Made by a program: the position numbers and the translations under genes
In this document: positions 34,564-46,288 of the stretch, piece after piece
Layout of the letters: each line of letters begins with the position of its first letter
Numbering within the stretch: the stretch's first letter is position 1
NCBI GenBank assembly: GCA_963555705.1
Contig: OY743168.1
Location: 95,582,925-95,646,924 of the forward strand
Origin: Ligustrum vulgare
Taxonomy: Eukaryota; Streptophyta; Magnoliopsida; Lamiales; Oleaceae
Reading direction: 5' to 3'
Length of the DNA stretch: 64,000 bases
Notes under the pieces: model-generated
Database searches by the model: none
The model's input: only the letters and a program-made list of their open reading frames with translations
Told to the model about the DNA's origin: nothing

Positions 34564-34970
34564 TTAAAATTGGACCTTTAATTTTAGAAGTATTAGACCA
34601 TCTTTTCTCGATATCGAGTCAACAACCTGTGAATCACCCCTTCTTTTGAGGAGGAAAGAAGCTCTGGGTGAAAACATTCCAATTTGTACTGTACATACTA
34701 CCTCTGACCCATGAGCCAGTGAGAATGGAGTTTCTCCCGTGGCAGTGTGCAAGGTAATCCTGATTCCCCATAGGGCTCATGGAAGTTCATTTACCCAAGT
34801 TTTTTCTTCAGGCTGTTTTATAGATTTATCAACCAAGCATGCTTCGCCCTCATCTAACAGAATATTCTCTCTGGAGTTAATCAATGACATCCACTTGGGA
34901 ATCCCATGTATTCATGCATTATAGCCTCGTTTGTACGTATTAAGTTTGTTAGTCCGAGGAGGATTCCATT
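34564..34970 (-). pseudogene. Ty3/gypsy integrase C-terminal fragment
   Basis: Minus strand reads ELPWALWGIRITLHTATGET and then PFSLAHGSEVVCTVQIG. These align with the plant gypsy integrase words ELPGVLWAYRTT..TATGETPFSLAYG and EAVVPVEIG. The catalytic core is not visible. It runs the same way as the element, so it is probably the last piece of pol rather than a separate insertion. Confidence 0.75.
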
Positions 34971-35276
34971 GAGTGGCGAAATCCCTTGTTTGTTGGGGGG
35001 GGGTTTGCTAAGCTATTCTTGTTTACTTGTAATTATAATTGTTAGCAGTCCCTAGTGAGAGCTTAGATCAATGATCTTATTCTTTTGTTAACTTGTAACG
35101 TATTACTTCGGCATATCAGGTTCGGACTAAATCACGTCGGCATATTACTTCTTCCATGCTTAATCCGGTGTGAATTTCAGAAAAAGCTTCTGAGGTCATG
35201 CCATTCTGAAGACGAGTAGGAAGGGCTCTTATAGCCGTGTCATATCGACATATAAAAAATTTCAGCATTTTTGAAA

Positions 35277-35572
35277 CCATAATTTTGAGCCTATAAGACC
35301 ATGTATCATTTCGGAGACACATAAGCCGAGGCTTATGAATATAAGGTCTTTGAGACCGTGTGTTTTGAAGGCATTTAAGCCGAGCTTAATAATATAGGAT
35401 CTCTGAGACCATGTACCGTGGAGACCTTTAAGTCGAGCTTAATAATATAGGGTCTCTGAGACCGTGTGTCATGAAGACACTTACACCGAAGCTTAATAAT
35501 GTAGGGTCTCTGAGACCGCGTGTCCTGGAGACACTTAAGCCGAGGCTTATAAAATATTGTTGTTTGATTCCT
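35277..35572. repeat. 53-54-bp tandem repeats in the LARD-like element
   Basis: GGTCTCTGAGACCGTGTGTC with AAGCCGAGGCTTAATAATAT recurs with TGAGACC at 35351, 35404, 35457 and 35511. Each unit contains the palindrome GGTCTCTGAGACC and the near-palindrome AAGCCGAGCTT. Confidence 0.85.
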
Positions 35573-35755
35573 GCCATGTTGGCACAATAAAGGTGGGCTG
35601 CTCCAAATCGTTCCGCTTCGGCAATAAGCAAAACTTTTATTGTTTCACGAGCCTTTGCATTGTTGTGACATTTATGAGATGTTCGCTCCTCTTTTAGGAG
35701 GGAATTTTCCATAGGTGTTCATTTTATGGAGCTCCCTTTTTTTAAGGTTTTCTTC

Positions 35756-36345
35756 TTCATGAGTCCCTTGTTTAGGTTTTCCTTTTCAGGGTGTCCTTCA
35801 GGAGTTCCTTGTTCAGGGTTTCCCTTTTCAGGGTGTCCTTCAGGAGTTCCTTGTTCAGGGGGCTTCCCTGAAATCTTTTCTGGGTGTTCTTCTTCAGAAG
35901 TCCGTTATTCAGGGAGTCTTTATTCAAGGGTCCCTTCTTTCAAGGAGTCCTTCTCCAGGAGTTCCCTCTTGCAGGGGTGTCCTTCTTCAGGGATCCCCTC
36001 TTTTAGGGGGAGTTCCTTCTTCAGGAGTCCCTTTTTTTAGGGGCGGTCCTTCTTTAGGGATCCCCTATTTCAAGGGGGGGGGGGTTCAGGAGTCCCTTCT
36101 TTCAGGGGGGTTCCTTCTTCAGGAGTCCCTTCTTTCAGGGATCCCCTCTTTCAGGGAGGGGGGGGGTTCCTTTTTTAGGGAGTCCTTCAGGGATCCCCTC
36201 TTTCAGGGGGGGGGGGGTTCCTTCTTCAGGAGTCCCTTCTTTCAGAGAGAGGGGGGGGGGTCCTTCTTCAAGAGTCCCTTCTTTCAGGGGGGTCTTTCAT
36301 CAAGGATCCCCTCTTTCAGAGGGGGTTCCTTCTTCAGGGCATTTG
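35756..36345. repeat. G-run-containing short tandem repeats
   Basis: Units of about 20-40 bp built from CTTCAGGAGTCCCTTCTTTC and AGGGATCCCCTCTTTC with G runs up to about 11. On the element's own (minus) strand these are C-rich leader repeats. A 104-residue frame here (FSGCPSGVPCSG repeats) is a repeat translation. Confidence 0.8.
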
Positions 36346-36540
36346 TTACCAATCTTTCTCAAGAGGTTTCCTTCATTTTTCAAGGTTTTTTTATAGTATT
36401 TCTCCACTCTTTTTCAAGAGGTTCTTTACCTTTTTTCAAGGTTTTTGTGGTTCTTCACTCTTTTCCAAGAGGTTATTCGCCCTTTTTAAAGGTTTTGTAT
36501 TACTTTTTACCACGTGATTTCGTAGTTAGAAGTGTGGTTT

Positions 36541-36559
36541 CCCACAGACGGCGCCAAAA
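36541..36559 (-). promoter_or_regulatory. LARD-like element primer-binding site
   Basis: Minus strand after the LTR end GGTCAACA reads TTTTGGCGCCGTCTGTGGG. TGGCGCCGTCTGTGGG is the usual sequence directly after the 5' LTR of many plant gypsy elements. Confidence 0.65.
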
Positions 36560-37317
36560 TGTTGACCACAAAATCCGGCTGGACCTTGGACCAACACGTC
36601 TCAGCTCCACTTTCTTGAACACGTGGATCTCCTGCGCACTATGACAAACAATCAGTTTGCAAAGGGGGCCGAGGTGGCTCCCGTTTGCACTCCGATGCCA
36701 AAGTCAGTACTCATTTCAAGTGAATATATATTGCGTGCGGGAAATGTAAATGTGTAAAAGAGAGAAAATGGAGTAAGATTTTATATATTGAGTTAGAGTA
36801 TTGAATTACCAATATTTTCCTTGGAGGCAAGTATGCTCTATTTATAGAATGAGTAATTCTCTTATGTTGTGACACGTGTTATGCTTTACACATGGTAAGA
36901 TCCTAACTATTCATGAGGTAAACAATTTCTTTGGCTATAATCATTACTACATTTCATATGGATAAAGCAACCATCAAATCCCTTTAAAGATGTTGTCACA
37001 TCAAGTTATCTTGTCACATTTCCAGGATACTCACTTCGGCTTAGGAGTACATCGGCATAAGGGTACCTTGACATAGCATCACCCTGGTATAGGGATACCT
37101 CGGCATAGGATCACCTCGACATAGGATCACCTCGGCATAGGGGTACCTAGGCATAGCATCACCTCGGCATAGGGGTACCTAGGCATGTAAGAGTCCAGCA
37201 AGTTTGGTGTCCACACTTTGGTCTGTGAGTCATGATTAGGTGAATGTATGTGTTTGTGGATCCCCTGGTGGACCCATATGGATGACGTGTCATGTAAAAT
37301 TAGTCATGGTCGTAACA
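36560..37317 (-). repeat. LARD-like element LTR, right (5' LTR on the minus strand)
   Basis: 758 bp, same ends as the left copy. The CGGCATAGGGGTACC minisatellite at 37028-37188 has about one extra unit. Confidence 0.88.
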
Positions 37318-37443
37318 GTGGTAATTTGGGGCATTCGTAATACCTGTATCAGTTTCTGGATGACAGTAATTTAAGGAATGATGATATAAATGAATAGTGA
37401 TATACCTAACCCTCTTTTATTATAGTTAGGGAGGAAGTTAGGA

Positions 37444-39139
37444 AATGATTGATCAAACGTAATACTCCAATCTTTTATCTTTTGCACTGTGAATATGTGA
37501 TCATCCAATTTATGGACCGATTTATGGATCTATTTTTATCTTTATTGTCTCCCTCAATTTCAATGTAACCTTGATTTGGTAACTTATTTACATTTTCTCA
37601 AATAACTTTTTAATTATATATATTTTTAAATCATTTTTTAATCATATATTTTACCTCGAAAATATCACATTTTTTTTATTATTAAAAAAAATTACCAAAC
37701 AAATGCTTAAATTATCAAAATCCTTCCTCTTTAAAATTTTTCAAGTATCGTTTTTTTATCAGGATAGTTAATGTGAATTTTTTTATAGATGGCACTACAA
37801 TGCATAATATGCAAAATGTGCTAAAAAAAAAAAAGGGGGTAATTATATTAACAACACTAATTTTATTAACAATACCACACTTTTCATATTTACTAAATTG
37901 GTTACAATTAAATTGACTGAAATAACCACTCAATTATATTAATTTTTCCTATTTTTTATTCTTATGGACACCACAAATATTTAAACCCAAAATTTTATAC
38001 CAAAAACCGAATCACTGAATCCTTAAAACTGTATCGAAACTGGTTTTCGGGTGGGTGGGGAGCTGTTGTGGGAATCTTTGTTGCACTTTTGGTATTCGTG
38101 GTTTGCAGAAAGTGGGATAAATAGAAGAAACAAAATGAAATGCATGAACAATAGAGCTTTGTAAAGACTCGGATTTTTCCCAAAACCTATGCCAAGTGGC
38201 TTCATATAAGTGAATTACATCTCAGTAATTAAATTTCCAGGTAAATAAATTTCAATTGTTGAATGGATTTTTAATGGCAATTGAAAATTTCATTAAAAAA
38301 AAATGATACTTGATAAAGCCAATTTTCTTGGCATTGCTACGGAAGCCCTCTGCAGTTTAACATGTTAAGGATGTGATTTTAGCATAAGGTCCTTATGATG
38401 TAGGTCTCATGAATAAAAATTCGCGTTATTGATTTATGTTTGTGATTTTTTTTGCAGATCTTCTTCATGATTTGATACACCATTGGAGGTGGAGTGTCTG
38501 AAAATGAAGATGATGATTGACAATTGGAAGAAGTCTACAGGATAAATGTGGTGTATCATGTTTTATTTTCATTTATTTTTTGAAAGTTATATTTGTAAAA
38601 TGAATGTGGTGTAGTTATAAAATTCATGTTTTAATAAATGTGTATATATAATTTGGCGTGGTTAACAAAATTAGTGGTACTAATATAATTATTCAAATAA
38701 AAATAACTAACTTTGGACTTGAAATGTCTACTTTCCCCTCAATTTTGCTTTTGATGAACTTTTTTATCGCAATGATGAAGTAGTTAATGCTTTATTAGAC
38801 ATCACATTACACAAAAATCAATGAATAAAGATTTAAAACAATAGATAAAAGAATTAGACAAAAAAATTAAAATTGTAATAATAAAAAAGTGTTATTTTAA
38901 CATTTTTGTAATTTCTACTCAACACATATTATTATTTTTCATCTATGTTTATTGTCATTGAAAAGGATAGAATTTCGTCGGCCTTGGCATTAGACCACTA
39001 CCTATGCATGTATTTTCAACATGGACTCTTAAATCTTTGCTTCTCGGGTGGTGGAGAACAATAGTGCTTGAGTTGCAATAGATGCCCGCCCGTAAGGCCC
39101 CATCCGGCCCGAAAGAACCGCTCACTAGCTAGCTGGATT
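37444..39139. other. AT-rich DNA; continuation of copy B, a MITE and short coding-like pieces
   Basis: 37448-37520 continues duplicated copy B (ACTCCAATCTTTTATC). 37560-37700 is a minus-strand family 1 MITE (ATTTTACCTCGAAAATATCA). On the minus strand 38023-38205 encodes a 60-residue peptide with a signal-peptide-like FMHFILFLLFIPLSANHEYQ, reminiscent of the start of cell-wall-associated receptor kinases but with no cysteine-rich domain after it. At 38452 a GCAG acceptor-like site leads into a short Glu/Asp end. No gene is supportable. Confidence 0.35.
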
Positions 39140-40523
39140 GATAAGTGTATTTTATACATTTATTTATCTGTCAAAATTAGGATATTATTTTGTTTTTCTT
39201 GAATAAATTCTACTTAATTGTTGTTATTTATTATTATTTCAGGTTTTATCCCAAAATGAAGAAAAATAAGAAATTGAAGCAAAATGCACATTTGGATGCT
39301 AATTGGAGCTAAATTGGACAATCGAGAGGCTAATGACATCAACGAGAAAGATGCAATGTGTCAAAGTAAAGAAATAAGAAGTTGAAGGACTGAAGAGCAA
39401 ATTAAACATGAGGGAACAACGTGCAAATATCCAATGATTGACTTGAATCATAAGACAATACTTTGAATATTTTTAGGAGTCAATTGGATACAAGTAGAAG
39501 CCAAAAAAGAATGAAACATGATAAGAATATTACCATAAAATTGATTCCAACCGCACGAGATTCTGGACAGATTTCTATTTGGACTTTGAAACCTAATTTT
39601 AGGATAGTAAACATTTGAATTGGAAAAATCAAGACTAATTGTATTCCTTTAAGTTATCTTTTTAACGCAATTTGAATCACCTAAATCAGATAAGGGAATA
39701 GAAAGATATGATCTGAATACTGAACGCTGCGCAGATACAAGAAAATACTCTCGCGGGTTTGACGAATTTCTTTCCTTCTTAAACTAGGTATCTTCACCAA
39801 CTATATAAGAAACATGTCTTGCACGAAAATCAGACATTTTCCTGACCTAAGAACATCATGATTTTAGGATTTCAAAGTCAAATTCTTGGGAGATTGGAGA
39901 AGCCGATTGGAACCAAAAGAAAGGGGCACGACTGGACTAATTTTGGTGGTGCACGGTTGGGGCAATGCTTGAACTTCAACTATTCAAAGTCCAGGTTTTA
40001 CTTTCATTATTTGTTGTTATTTCTAGTCCCAAGAACATGAGTAGCAAAATTTAATATTGGGATTGATGATGAAGATTTAATATTTCTAGTTTCAATTTCA
40101 ATTCTCAAGTTGGGGATTTTATTGTTTTCATGTATTGATTTTACTATGTTTTTAATGTTTGAATTAACTGGCCACTAATTCATAATTTAATGGTTGTTTT
40201 CATAATTCGAGAGGTGAGTTAACAATTAGATCTTGTAGTAAGATCCGGAAATTTCAACAAAAAGATAGAGATATGAATTTGTGGTTGCTTGTAATCATTT
40301 ATGAATTCTTAGGTAATTTAATGCATTTAGTTAAGAAGAACTCTGAGTCTCTGACCCACTGTAGAGATACATGATTAACTTAGTTAAATAAGCCTAATTT
40401 GAACTCGAGAGATGTAAATTAGATACATATGTGAATTCGATCAAATACAATTTTAGAAAACAACTTGAGATGCAAAATTATGCTAGAATATTATTTCGAA
40501 ATCATTAGTCCCAATAATTCTTT
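39140..40523 (+). repeat. Dispersed repeat (GATAAGTGT family), copy 2, left part
   Basis: Starts TTGATAAGTGTATTTTATAC. Shares the AAAATGAAGAAAAATAAG, TAGAGATA(C/T), GAACTCGAGAGATG and TTAGTCCCAATAATTC signposts with the other copies. It is interrupted by the LTR at 40524 and resumes at 43056. No coding capacity. Confidence 0.5.
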
Positions 40524-43055
40524 TGTAGTGACCGAGAATTTTTACGCAATTTAATAATTATTTCAAAGTTTCGAAAATCGTGCCGCTGCGATCTCACCCA
40601 TTTTTATGTTAACGTCACGACGTATTCGTCTAGCCAAGTCGAGAAATGTAAAGTCCATTCGATTTTAATTAAATACCGAATTTCTAAAATTTTATTATTT
40701 TATTTATTTAAATTATTATTTTCGAAATCATTTTTAATTCCAAATTACGTCAATCTTATTTTATCAGTTTTATTCTTCCGACCCAGCTGAATCCGCGTGC
40801 GAATTTACCTCGAACTACGTGCAATGCTTGTCTTGATTTTCACACTACCAACTCCCATCTATCACATCAATCCCATCCAAAAACCATACCCTATTGCTCA
40901 CATTTCTCAACCCACTTCCTATACAATCCATTCTCCACCACCTCACTTCCTATCCTCACACAGCAATGCCAACACACATCTCATCGACACCACCAAGCCT
41001 CAACAGACACCACGACATCCGCCGCCAACCTCCACAGTCACGACAGCCACCATTACCGTAAACCAAACAAATCACCACAACTCAAACCATAGCCGAGCAA
41101 CCAAAATTCCAATATGCCATGTCCACCCACATCATAGACGCCGCCTCTATAGCCAACCAGCATCACCAATGGCAACACCAAATCAACCACCGCCAAGGCC
41201 AAGAACCACCACTACTACCTCTGCCTTCCACCATAGCCATCATCATCAATCCACCATCGGAACACCACAACGCCACGACGGCCAGGATCACGCCATCATT
41301 ATCATCACCTCCACGCACCCAACTCCAGCTCGAGTCCACCCCTGTCCACTGCTCACCTCACAAATCTCAACCCAAATTCTCTGCAACCATTCACCACCAA
41401 CACTGCCTCTTCACCATTTCCACCACCTTGGTCAGTTACAGCCACCACAAAACGCAACAACCCAACCACCATCAACCACCTGCAGCACCCCCAAAATCGC
41501 GGCAAACTCAACCAAAAAAAAAAAAATCAAATCCAAAACCCAGAAATAGAAGCTCAAATACTTACCTTCCTCATCGCCGGATTTGTCACCGGAAAATCAA
41601 CACCAAAATGCACGACCCAAGTCTCGGCTTAGCCCTAGGTTTCGCACCCAATCCCTCAAAAAAAATCTGCACCTTTCCATGACCGCCTCTTGTCGCCACC
41701 CTGGGCGACGTTCCGCCGACTGTGGCGCCGGGTCGTGACGGTAGACTCGCCCCTACCTGCTGCTGCTCTCTCTCTCAGTTGCGAGAGAGAGATATGTATA
41801 TATGTATATAATTATATATTTTAAACTTTTTTTGGAAATTGCAGCCTAGTCCCTCAACTTTTAAAGTTATATAATTCAATCATTTTTATTTTAAAACTAA
41901 TCATTTCAGTCCCTTTAGTTTTTAAATGGTTTTAATCAGACACTTCATTTTTAAAATCAATTATTTACATTTTAACCCCTCAACTTTCAAAATATTCATT
42001 TTAGTCCCTCAACTTTCAAATTAATCATTTTAGTCCCTCAACTTTCAAATCATCAATTTCAATCCTCAAATTGTAATTTATCATTTTAAACTACAAATTT
42101 CAAAAGACTAATTCGACTTATTTTCCTAATTGGCTAGACGAAGCGTACGGAGAATTAAATGATTGAAGTCGTTTCCCGCTCAACTTTGCACTCGTCAAGT
42201 TTAAGGTAGACTCGCCCCTATTAATTAATTTAAAATATGATTGCATGTGAATGTGTATGTTATGTGACTTATGTGAAAGTCATTTTTATGAAAAAAGACG
42301 AGAATATATTTCTTATGAAATATTTATGTTGTTATGTTTGTCATAACTTATATGCTTTTATGCATGAAAAAGAAAGAATAGAATGTCTTGCAAGATAAAT
42401 GATGATGTTATGCATAACTTATGTGCACGAGAAGAAAGAGCAACTCACACCTTATGATTTTAAATGGCCTATGATTTTCAAAGAGAAGTCATGTGCTTTA
42501 ATGCACGAAAAAGAGCAACCCACACCCTATGATTTTAAAGGGCCTATGATTTTCAAAGAGAAGCCATGTGCTTTAACGTACGAGAAAAGCAACCCACACC
42601 CTATGATTTATAAAGAGTCTGTGTTTATATGTTCAATTATAATGTGGATTAATTAATTGGCGATGAGTCTACTGAGTATTTCTATGAAATGTTCATGTCT
42701 ATTTTAACAATATTTGTAGATTTCGGAGAGGGTGGCAAGTGATGGATGATTGTAGCAATAGTCGTTAAATGGTTGAAAATCTTATTTTAATGATTTCCGT
42801 ATTTTCAAACATTGGATAATTTTGAGAATTTCAGTTATTTGAGAGATTATGACATTGTCAATTGCTTTACAATATTAATGGCTCGATTTATTATTTCGGA
42901 TTGTTTCATAAATATTTTCAATTTTATCGACCATTTCAGTTTATTTAATGTTGTCAAAAATGAATTTCAGTTATTTCTTCCGCTAAAATATTATTTTAAA
43001 GTTTAAACCAGAAGATGACGTGGTGAACCGGGTATTTAGAACTCGGGACGTTACA
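40524..43055 (+). mobile_element. Long solo-LTR-like element, copy 1
   Basis: 2.5 kb, begins TGTAGTGACCGAGAATTTTT and ends CTCGGGACGTTACA. Flanks TCTTT and TCATT (one mismatch) suggest a 5-bp target duplication. No integrase, RT or second terminal repeat. TG...CA ends, the duplication, a TATA-like GTATATATGTATATA (41795-41810) and an AGTCCCTCAACTTTCAAA repeat zone suggest a solo LTR of a long-LTR gypsy lineage (Tekay/Del type is my guess). Matches copy 2 along both ends. Confidence 0.6.
41845..42075. repeat. AGTCCCTCAACTTTCAAA repeat zone in solo LTR copy 1
   Basis: At least six degenerate 25-30-bp units with the core TTTTAGTCCCTCAACTTT. Equivalent zones lie in copy 2 (48420-48670, inverted) and copy 3 (51118-51300). 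Confidence 0.65.
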
Positions 43056-43440
43056 TCATTATTGTTAAGAAAACTCATCGTTCAATCTCTCATTTTTATA
43101 GTTTAATTTAGTTGCTTTTAGTTTAATTTTCTATTTCTTAGTTTTTGGGATCGTTTGCATTTTATTTTTTTAGTTAGTGTTTGCTTTAGTCTATAAATTC
43201 TCTTTATCAAAGTAAATCGATAGCAAAAATATAGTTCTCGTGGGATCGACAACCCGGACTCAAAAGTCTACTTTTATTACTTGTTAATGATATCATACAC
43301 TTGCGATAATCAAACCCCAATCTGAAGACATACTGAAAACCATGCCTTTCGAACCGAAAGCACATTCCATTTGGAGAGGTAAGCATTTTCAATGTGGTTT
43401 AATTCTATTTATATATGTTGCACTAACTATTTTGCAGTTG
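43056..43440 (+). repeat. Dispersed repeat (GATAAGTGT family), copy 2, right part
   Basis: Contains AGTTCTCGTGGGATCGACAA and CCCGGACTC, a conserved 3' motif that recurs inverted at 44050-44100. Continues the element broken at 40524. Confidence 0.5.
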
Positions 43441-44019
43441 TTAAATAATTTTTCTTAAATTAATTGGGATTTTTATGAACATTGTGATGATAACTTATTT
43501 TACTTCATAAATGTATGAAAATCCTCAATTATTGTATTATTCTTCATACCGTAAAGTATTATTTATCATATTTTGTTATTTGGCAGTTCAGCATTTATGA
43601 AGAACATTAATTTTCAGATAAAGAATTTGGTAACAACCAATGTATTTGATGCCTAGTCGCATAGTACGAACTGTCAAGTTCAACGAGTAATTTGTTGAAC
43701 TCGACAGTTTCCAAAACGTTGACTGTCGGTTTACACAATATGTCATGCACGATTATGGACGAATGTATGCGGAGTTGTCCATATTATGTTACGAAAGTCT
43801 GGCATCTTAAATGTGTGCTTCGTTGGCGTATTTATATCAAAGTCAAGTAACATTCTAAACATAGTCGTGTAGAGAACAATCGTGTGACATGTACCAATCC
43901 CAATCCGATTGGGCGAAGTAACAGTTAGATGTATTTTGATAACTCTCTTTTGGATTGATGTATATAATTTTGTAGTTACGTTAGTTTTTATGTGGACAAA
44001 AAACTTGTTGCAAAATTAT
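43441..44019. other. No gene seen
   Basis: AT-rich. A short internal repeat AACTGTCAAGTTCAACGAGT / TTGAACTCGACAGTT near 43670-43710 is a weak inverted pair. Nothing else. Confidence 0.35.
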
Positions 44020-45385
44020 TGCAAGAGCACAATATCGTGAAACTAGTAAATTGAACTTTTTTAGTCTGAGTTATCTATCCCACAAGGACTAGTTTATCTA
44101 CTTTAGCTTTGATTAATCAATTCTTAAACTACAAATAGACAAGAAAATTTTGATTTCTAGACTTCTAACTAATGAAAGTAATCAAATATCAAATTATGCT
44201 AAATAAATAGATAAAAGATTTGAATTTTTGTTATTATTAATTAAAAGTGTTGGGACTAATGAATGTATCCTAGTTCTCATATACAAATTCTCATCTCATG
44301 TTTTCTTTCTATAGTATTTGATTGAAGTCACAATTGTATCTAAAATTATCGTCTCGAGTTTAAATTAGTTTTATCTAATTAAGTCAACCACATATCTCTA
44401 TGTTAGGTCAAAATAAGTCTTAATTAAACGCATTCAATATCAAGAATTCATAAAGATCACAACAACCATGACCACGTATTTCTACCATCTTATTAAAGTG
44501 CCGAAATATATCATGTGGTTTACATATATAACTCACATCTCGACTAGTTACAATTCACAAATCAATGAATTAATGGTCAATTAATTAGTGCATTAAGATC
44601 GAAAATAAATTCAATACATCAAATTAATGCATAAATACATAAGAATTGAAATTGAATAATTAAATTAGGTTTACATCGTTTGTCTCAACTAATAAATTAG
44701 TTGTAGCATAATAATAAAATAAAAAAAAGAAGACTGAAAACTTGCATCAAGATTCAATCTTCAATCCTAAATCTTGATTTCTTCTTAGGTTCTCCCTTTG
44801 ATTTTTTTGTAAGACTATAGAATGAATAATCAATAATGAAGAAGATAGATTTTTCTAGTCTAGGGTAGGGTAGGTCTTTATATAGTTTAGAAGTCAAAAA
44901 ATGGTTTAATTCTAACTGAGCTCATAAACAAATAAAAAATAAATAAAAAAAACTAAAAAAATCGAAAAAACACTTCAGACGGGCCATGGAAAACAGGGGT
45001 AAACTTAGCTTGCGGGTCGGCCCATGGTTTGCACCTCGCGGTTGAATTCTCTACTCCATTGGTCAAACTTCAAATACGCATAACTTTTGATCTACAACTC
45101 CAAATTGTACTCATTTTGTTTGCGTTGAATTCTACATTTAGATATCTTTACAATGATACATTATAAGACCCATGGAGATAACTTTACTAAAAGGTATGCA
45201 CTGATTTCTTCGCATACTCTGCTCATGACTTTCTCGTTTGCTTCGATCTCTACCAAATTCATGTTTTTCCTAAGACAAACAAAATAAACACACAATTAAG
45301 CAACCTCACATTCTAAATACTCACAGTTTCCTAAATTTAAGGTCAAGATAATCACAAAAGGCATACTTATCAATGATGTGTATTA
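44020..45385 (-). repeat. Dispersed repeat (GATAAGTGT family), copy 3, inverted
   Basis: Read on the minus strand it starts TTGATAAGTATGCC (45371), passes ACTCGAGACGATA and TAGAGATATGTGG boxes, and ends with CTTGTGGGATAGATAACTCA. The order matches copies 1 and 2. Confidence 0.5.
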
Positions 45386-46288
45386 ATGCAAATGTGTTGT
45401 CACAATACAACCAAATTTATTGGTGCCAAAAAATATTATGTTCATTAAAATTCTGTAAATTGTGATCTCGACATTTAACATTCGGAATTCTCAATTGTTA
45501 GTTGTGTATTACACATCACTGACCTCGTAGAAAATGATCAGGAACGTCACACAATGAAAATGGTCTAGTTCTAGATTACATAAAGATAATAACTTAAATA
45601 AGTTCAAAGTAATCTAAAGAATTAGTCACCTGATTCCATTATCATCAAAGTTGGACACATATCATTTTCTTCGTCATTATCGTCCGAACTAATGACAAAA
45701 ATTTGCAAAGCCTGAAATATGGTTAATGAAATCTTTTGTGCAAATTCCCTCTGTAGCGTCCCGAGTTCTAAATACTCGGTTCACCACATCATCGTCTGGT
45801 CTAACCTTTAAAATAATATTTGAGCGGAAGAAATAGCTGAAATTCATTTTTGGTAACATTAAATAAATTGTAATTTTCGATAAAATTTGAAAACAATTAT
45901 GAAAATAATTCAAAATAATGAATCGAGCAATTAATAATACAAAACATTTGACCATGTCATAAATTCTCAAATAATTGAAAATCTCAAAAATATCTAACGT
46001 TTAAAAATACGGATCATCAAAATAAGATTTTCGATTATTTAATGACTATTGCCACCATCGTCCATCACTTGCCACCCTCTCCGAAATCTGCAAATAATGT
46101 TAAAATAGAAATAAGCATTTCATAGAAATACTCAGTAGACTCATCGCCAATTAATTAATCTACATTATAATTGAACACATAAATGTAGACTCTTTAGAAA
46201 TCGTAGGGTGTGGGTAGTCTCTTCTCGTGCATTAAAGCACACTAGTGTTACACACGTGCGATGCACGATCATTTGTTACTCTCATATA

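Larger units (their letters stand above)
29636..37317 (-). mobile_element. Ty3/gypsy-derived LTR element (LARD-like), minus strand, with antisense ORF
   Basis: LTRs at 29636-30372 and 36560-37317 (about 92-93% alike in the part compared) are flanked by a perfect 5-bp duplication GTGGT (29631-29635, 37318-37322). Orientation is set by the primer-binding-site-like TTGGCGCCGTCTGTGGG next to the right LTR on the minus strand, a polypurine-like ACTTGAGGGACTAG next to the left LTR, and a minus-strand integrase fragment. Gag, protease, RT and RNase H are gone. An antisense accessory ORF lies between integrase and the 3' LTR, the layout known for Tat/Retand gypsy elements. Confidence 0.85.
29231..37443 (-). 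mobile_element. Probable non-autonomous Helitron, split by a gypsy-type element
   Basis: On the minus strand the 5' end reads TCCTAACTTCCTCCCTAACT, then ATAATAAAAGAGGG. The 3' end reads CGCGCAACGCACGTGCG, ACAA and CTGG, followed by T. A GC-rich short palindrome near a CTRR end and a 5' TC are Helitron features. The flanks joined (GACACCA / AATGATTGATCAA) align with the uninterrupted copy A at 25938-25957 (CCCCAATTGATTGATCAA), so this is an insertion into copy B. Without the nested 7.7-kb element it is about 0.5 kb and has no Rep/helicase. The base before TC reads T rather than the expected A. Confidence 0.5.

Noticed and set aside
35726..36040. 104-codon frame with repeated FSGCPSGVPCSG
   Set aside because: Translation of a short tandem repeat in the element leader.
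38023..38205. Signal-peptide-like 60-codon frame, possible receptor-kinase start
   Set aside because: No galacturonan-binding or kinase sequence follows in any frame; too short to support.
40797..41682. Two long overlapping frames (250 and 187 codons) that could be called genes
   Set aside because: Both are open because the strand is C/A-rich; residues are low-complexity Pro/His/Thr, they overlap in two frames, and they lie inside a solo-LTR-like element.
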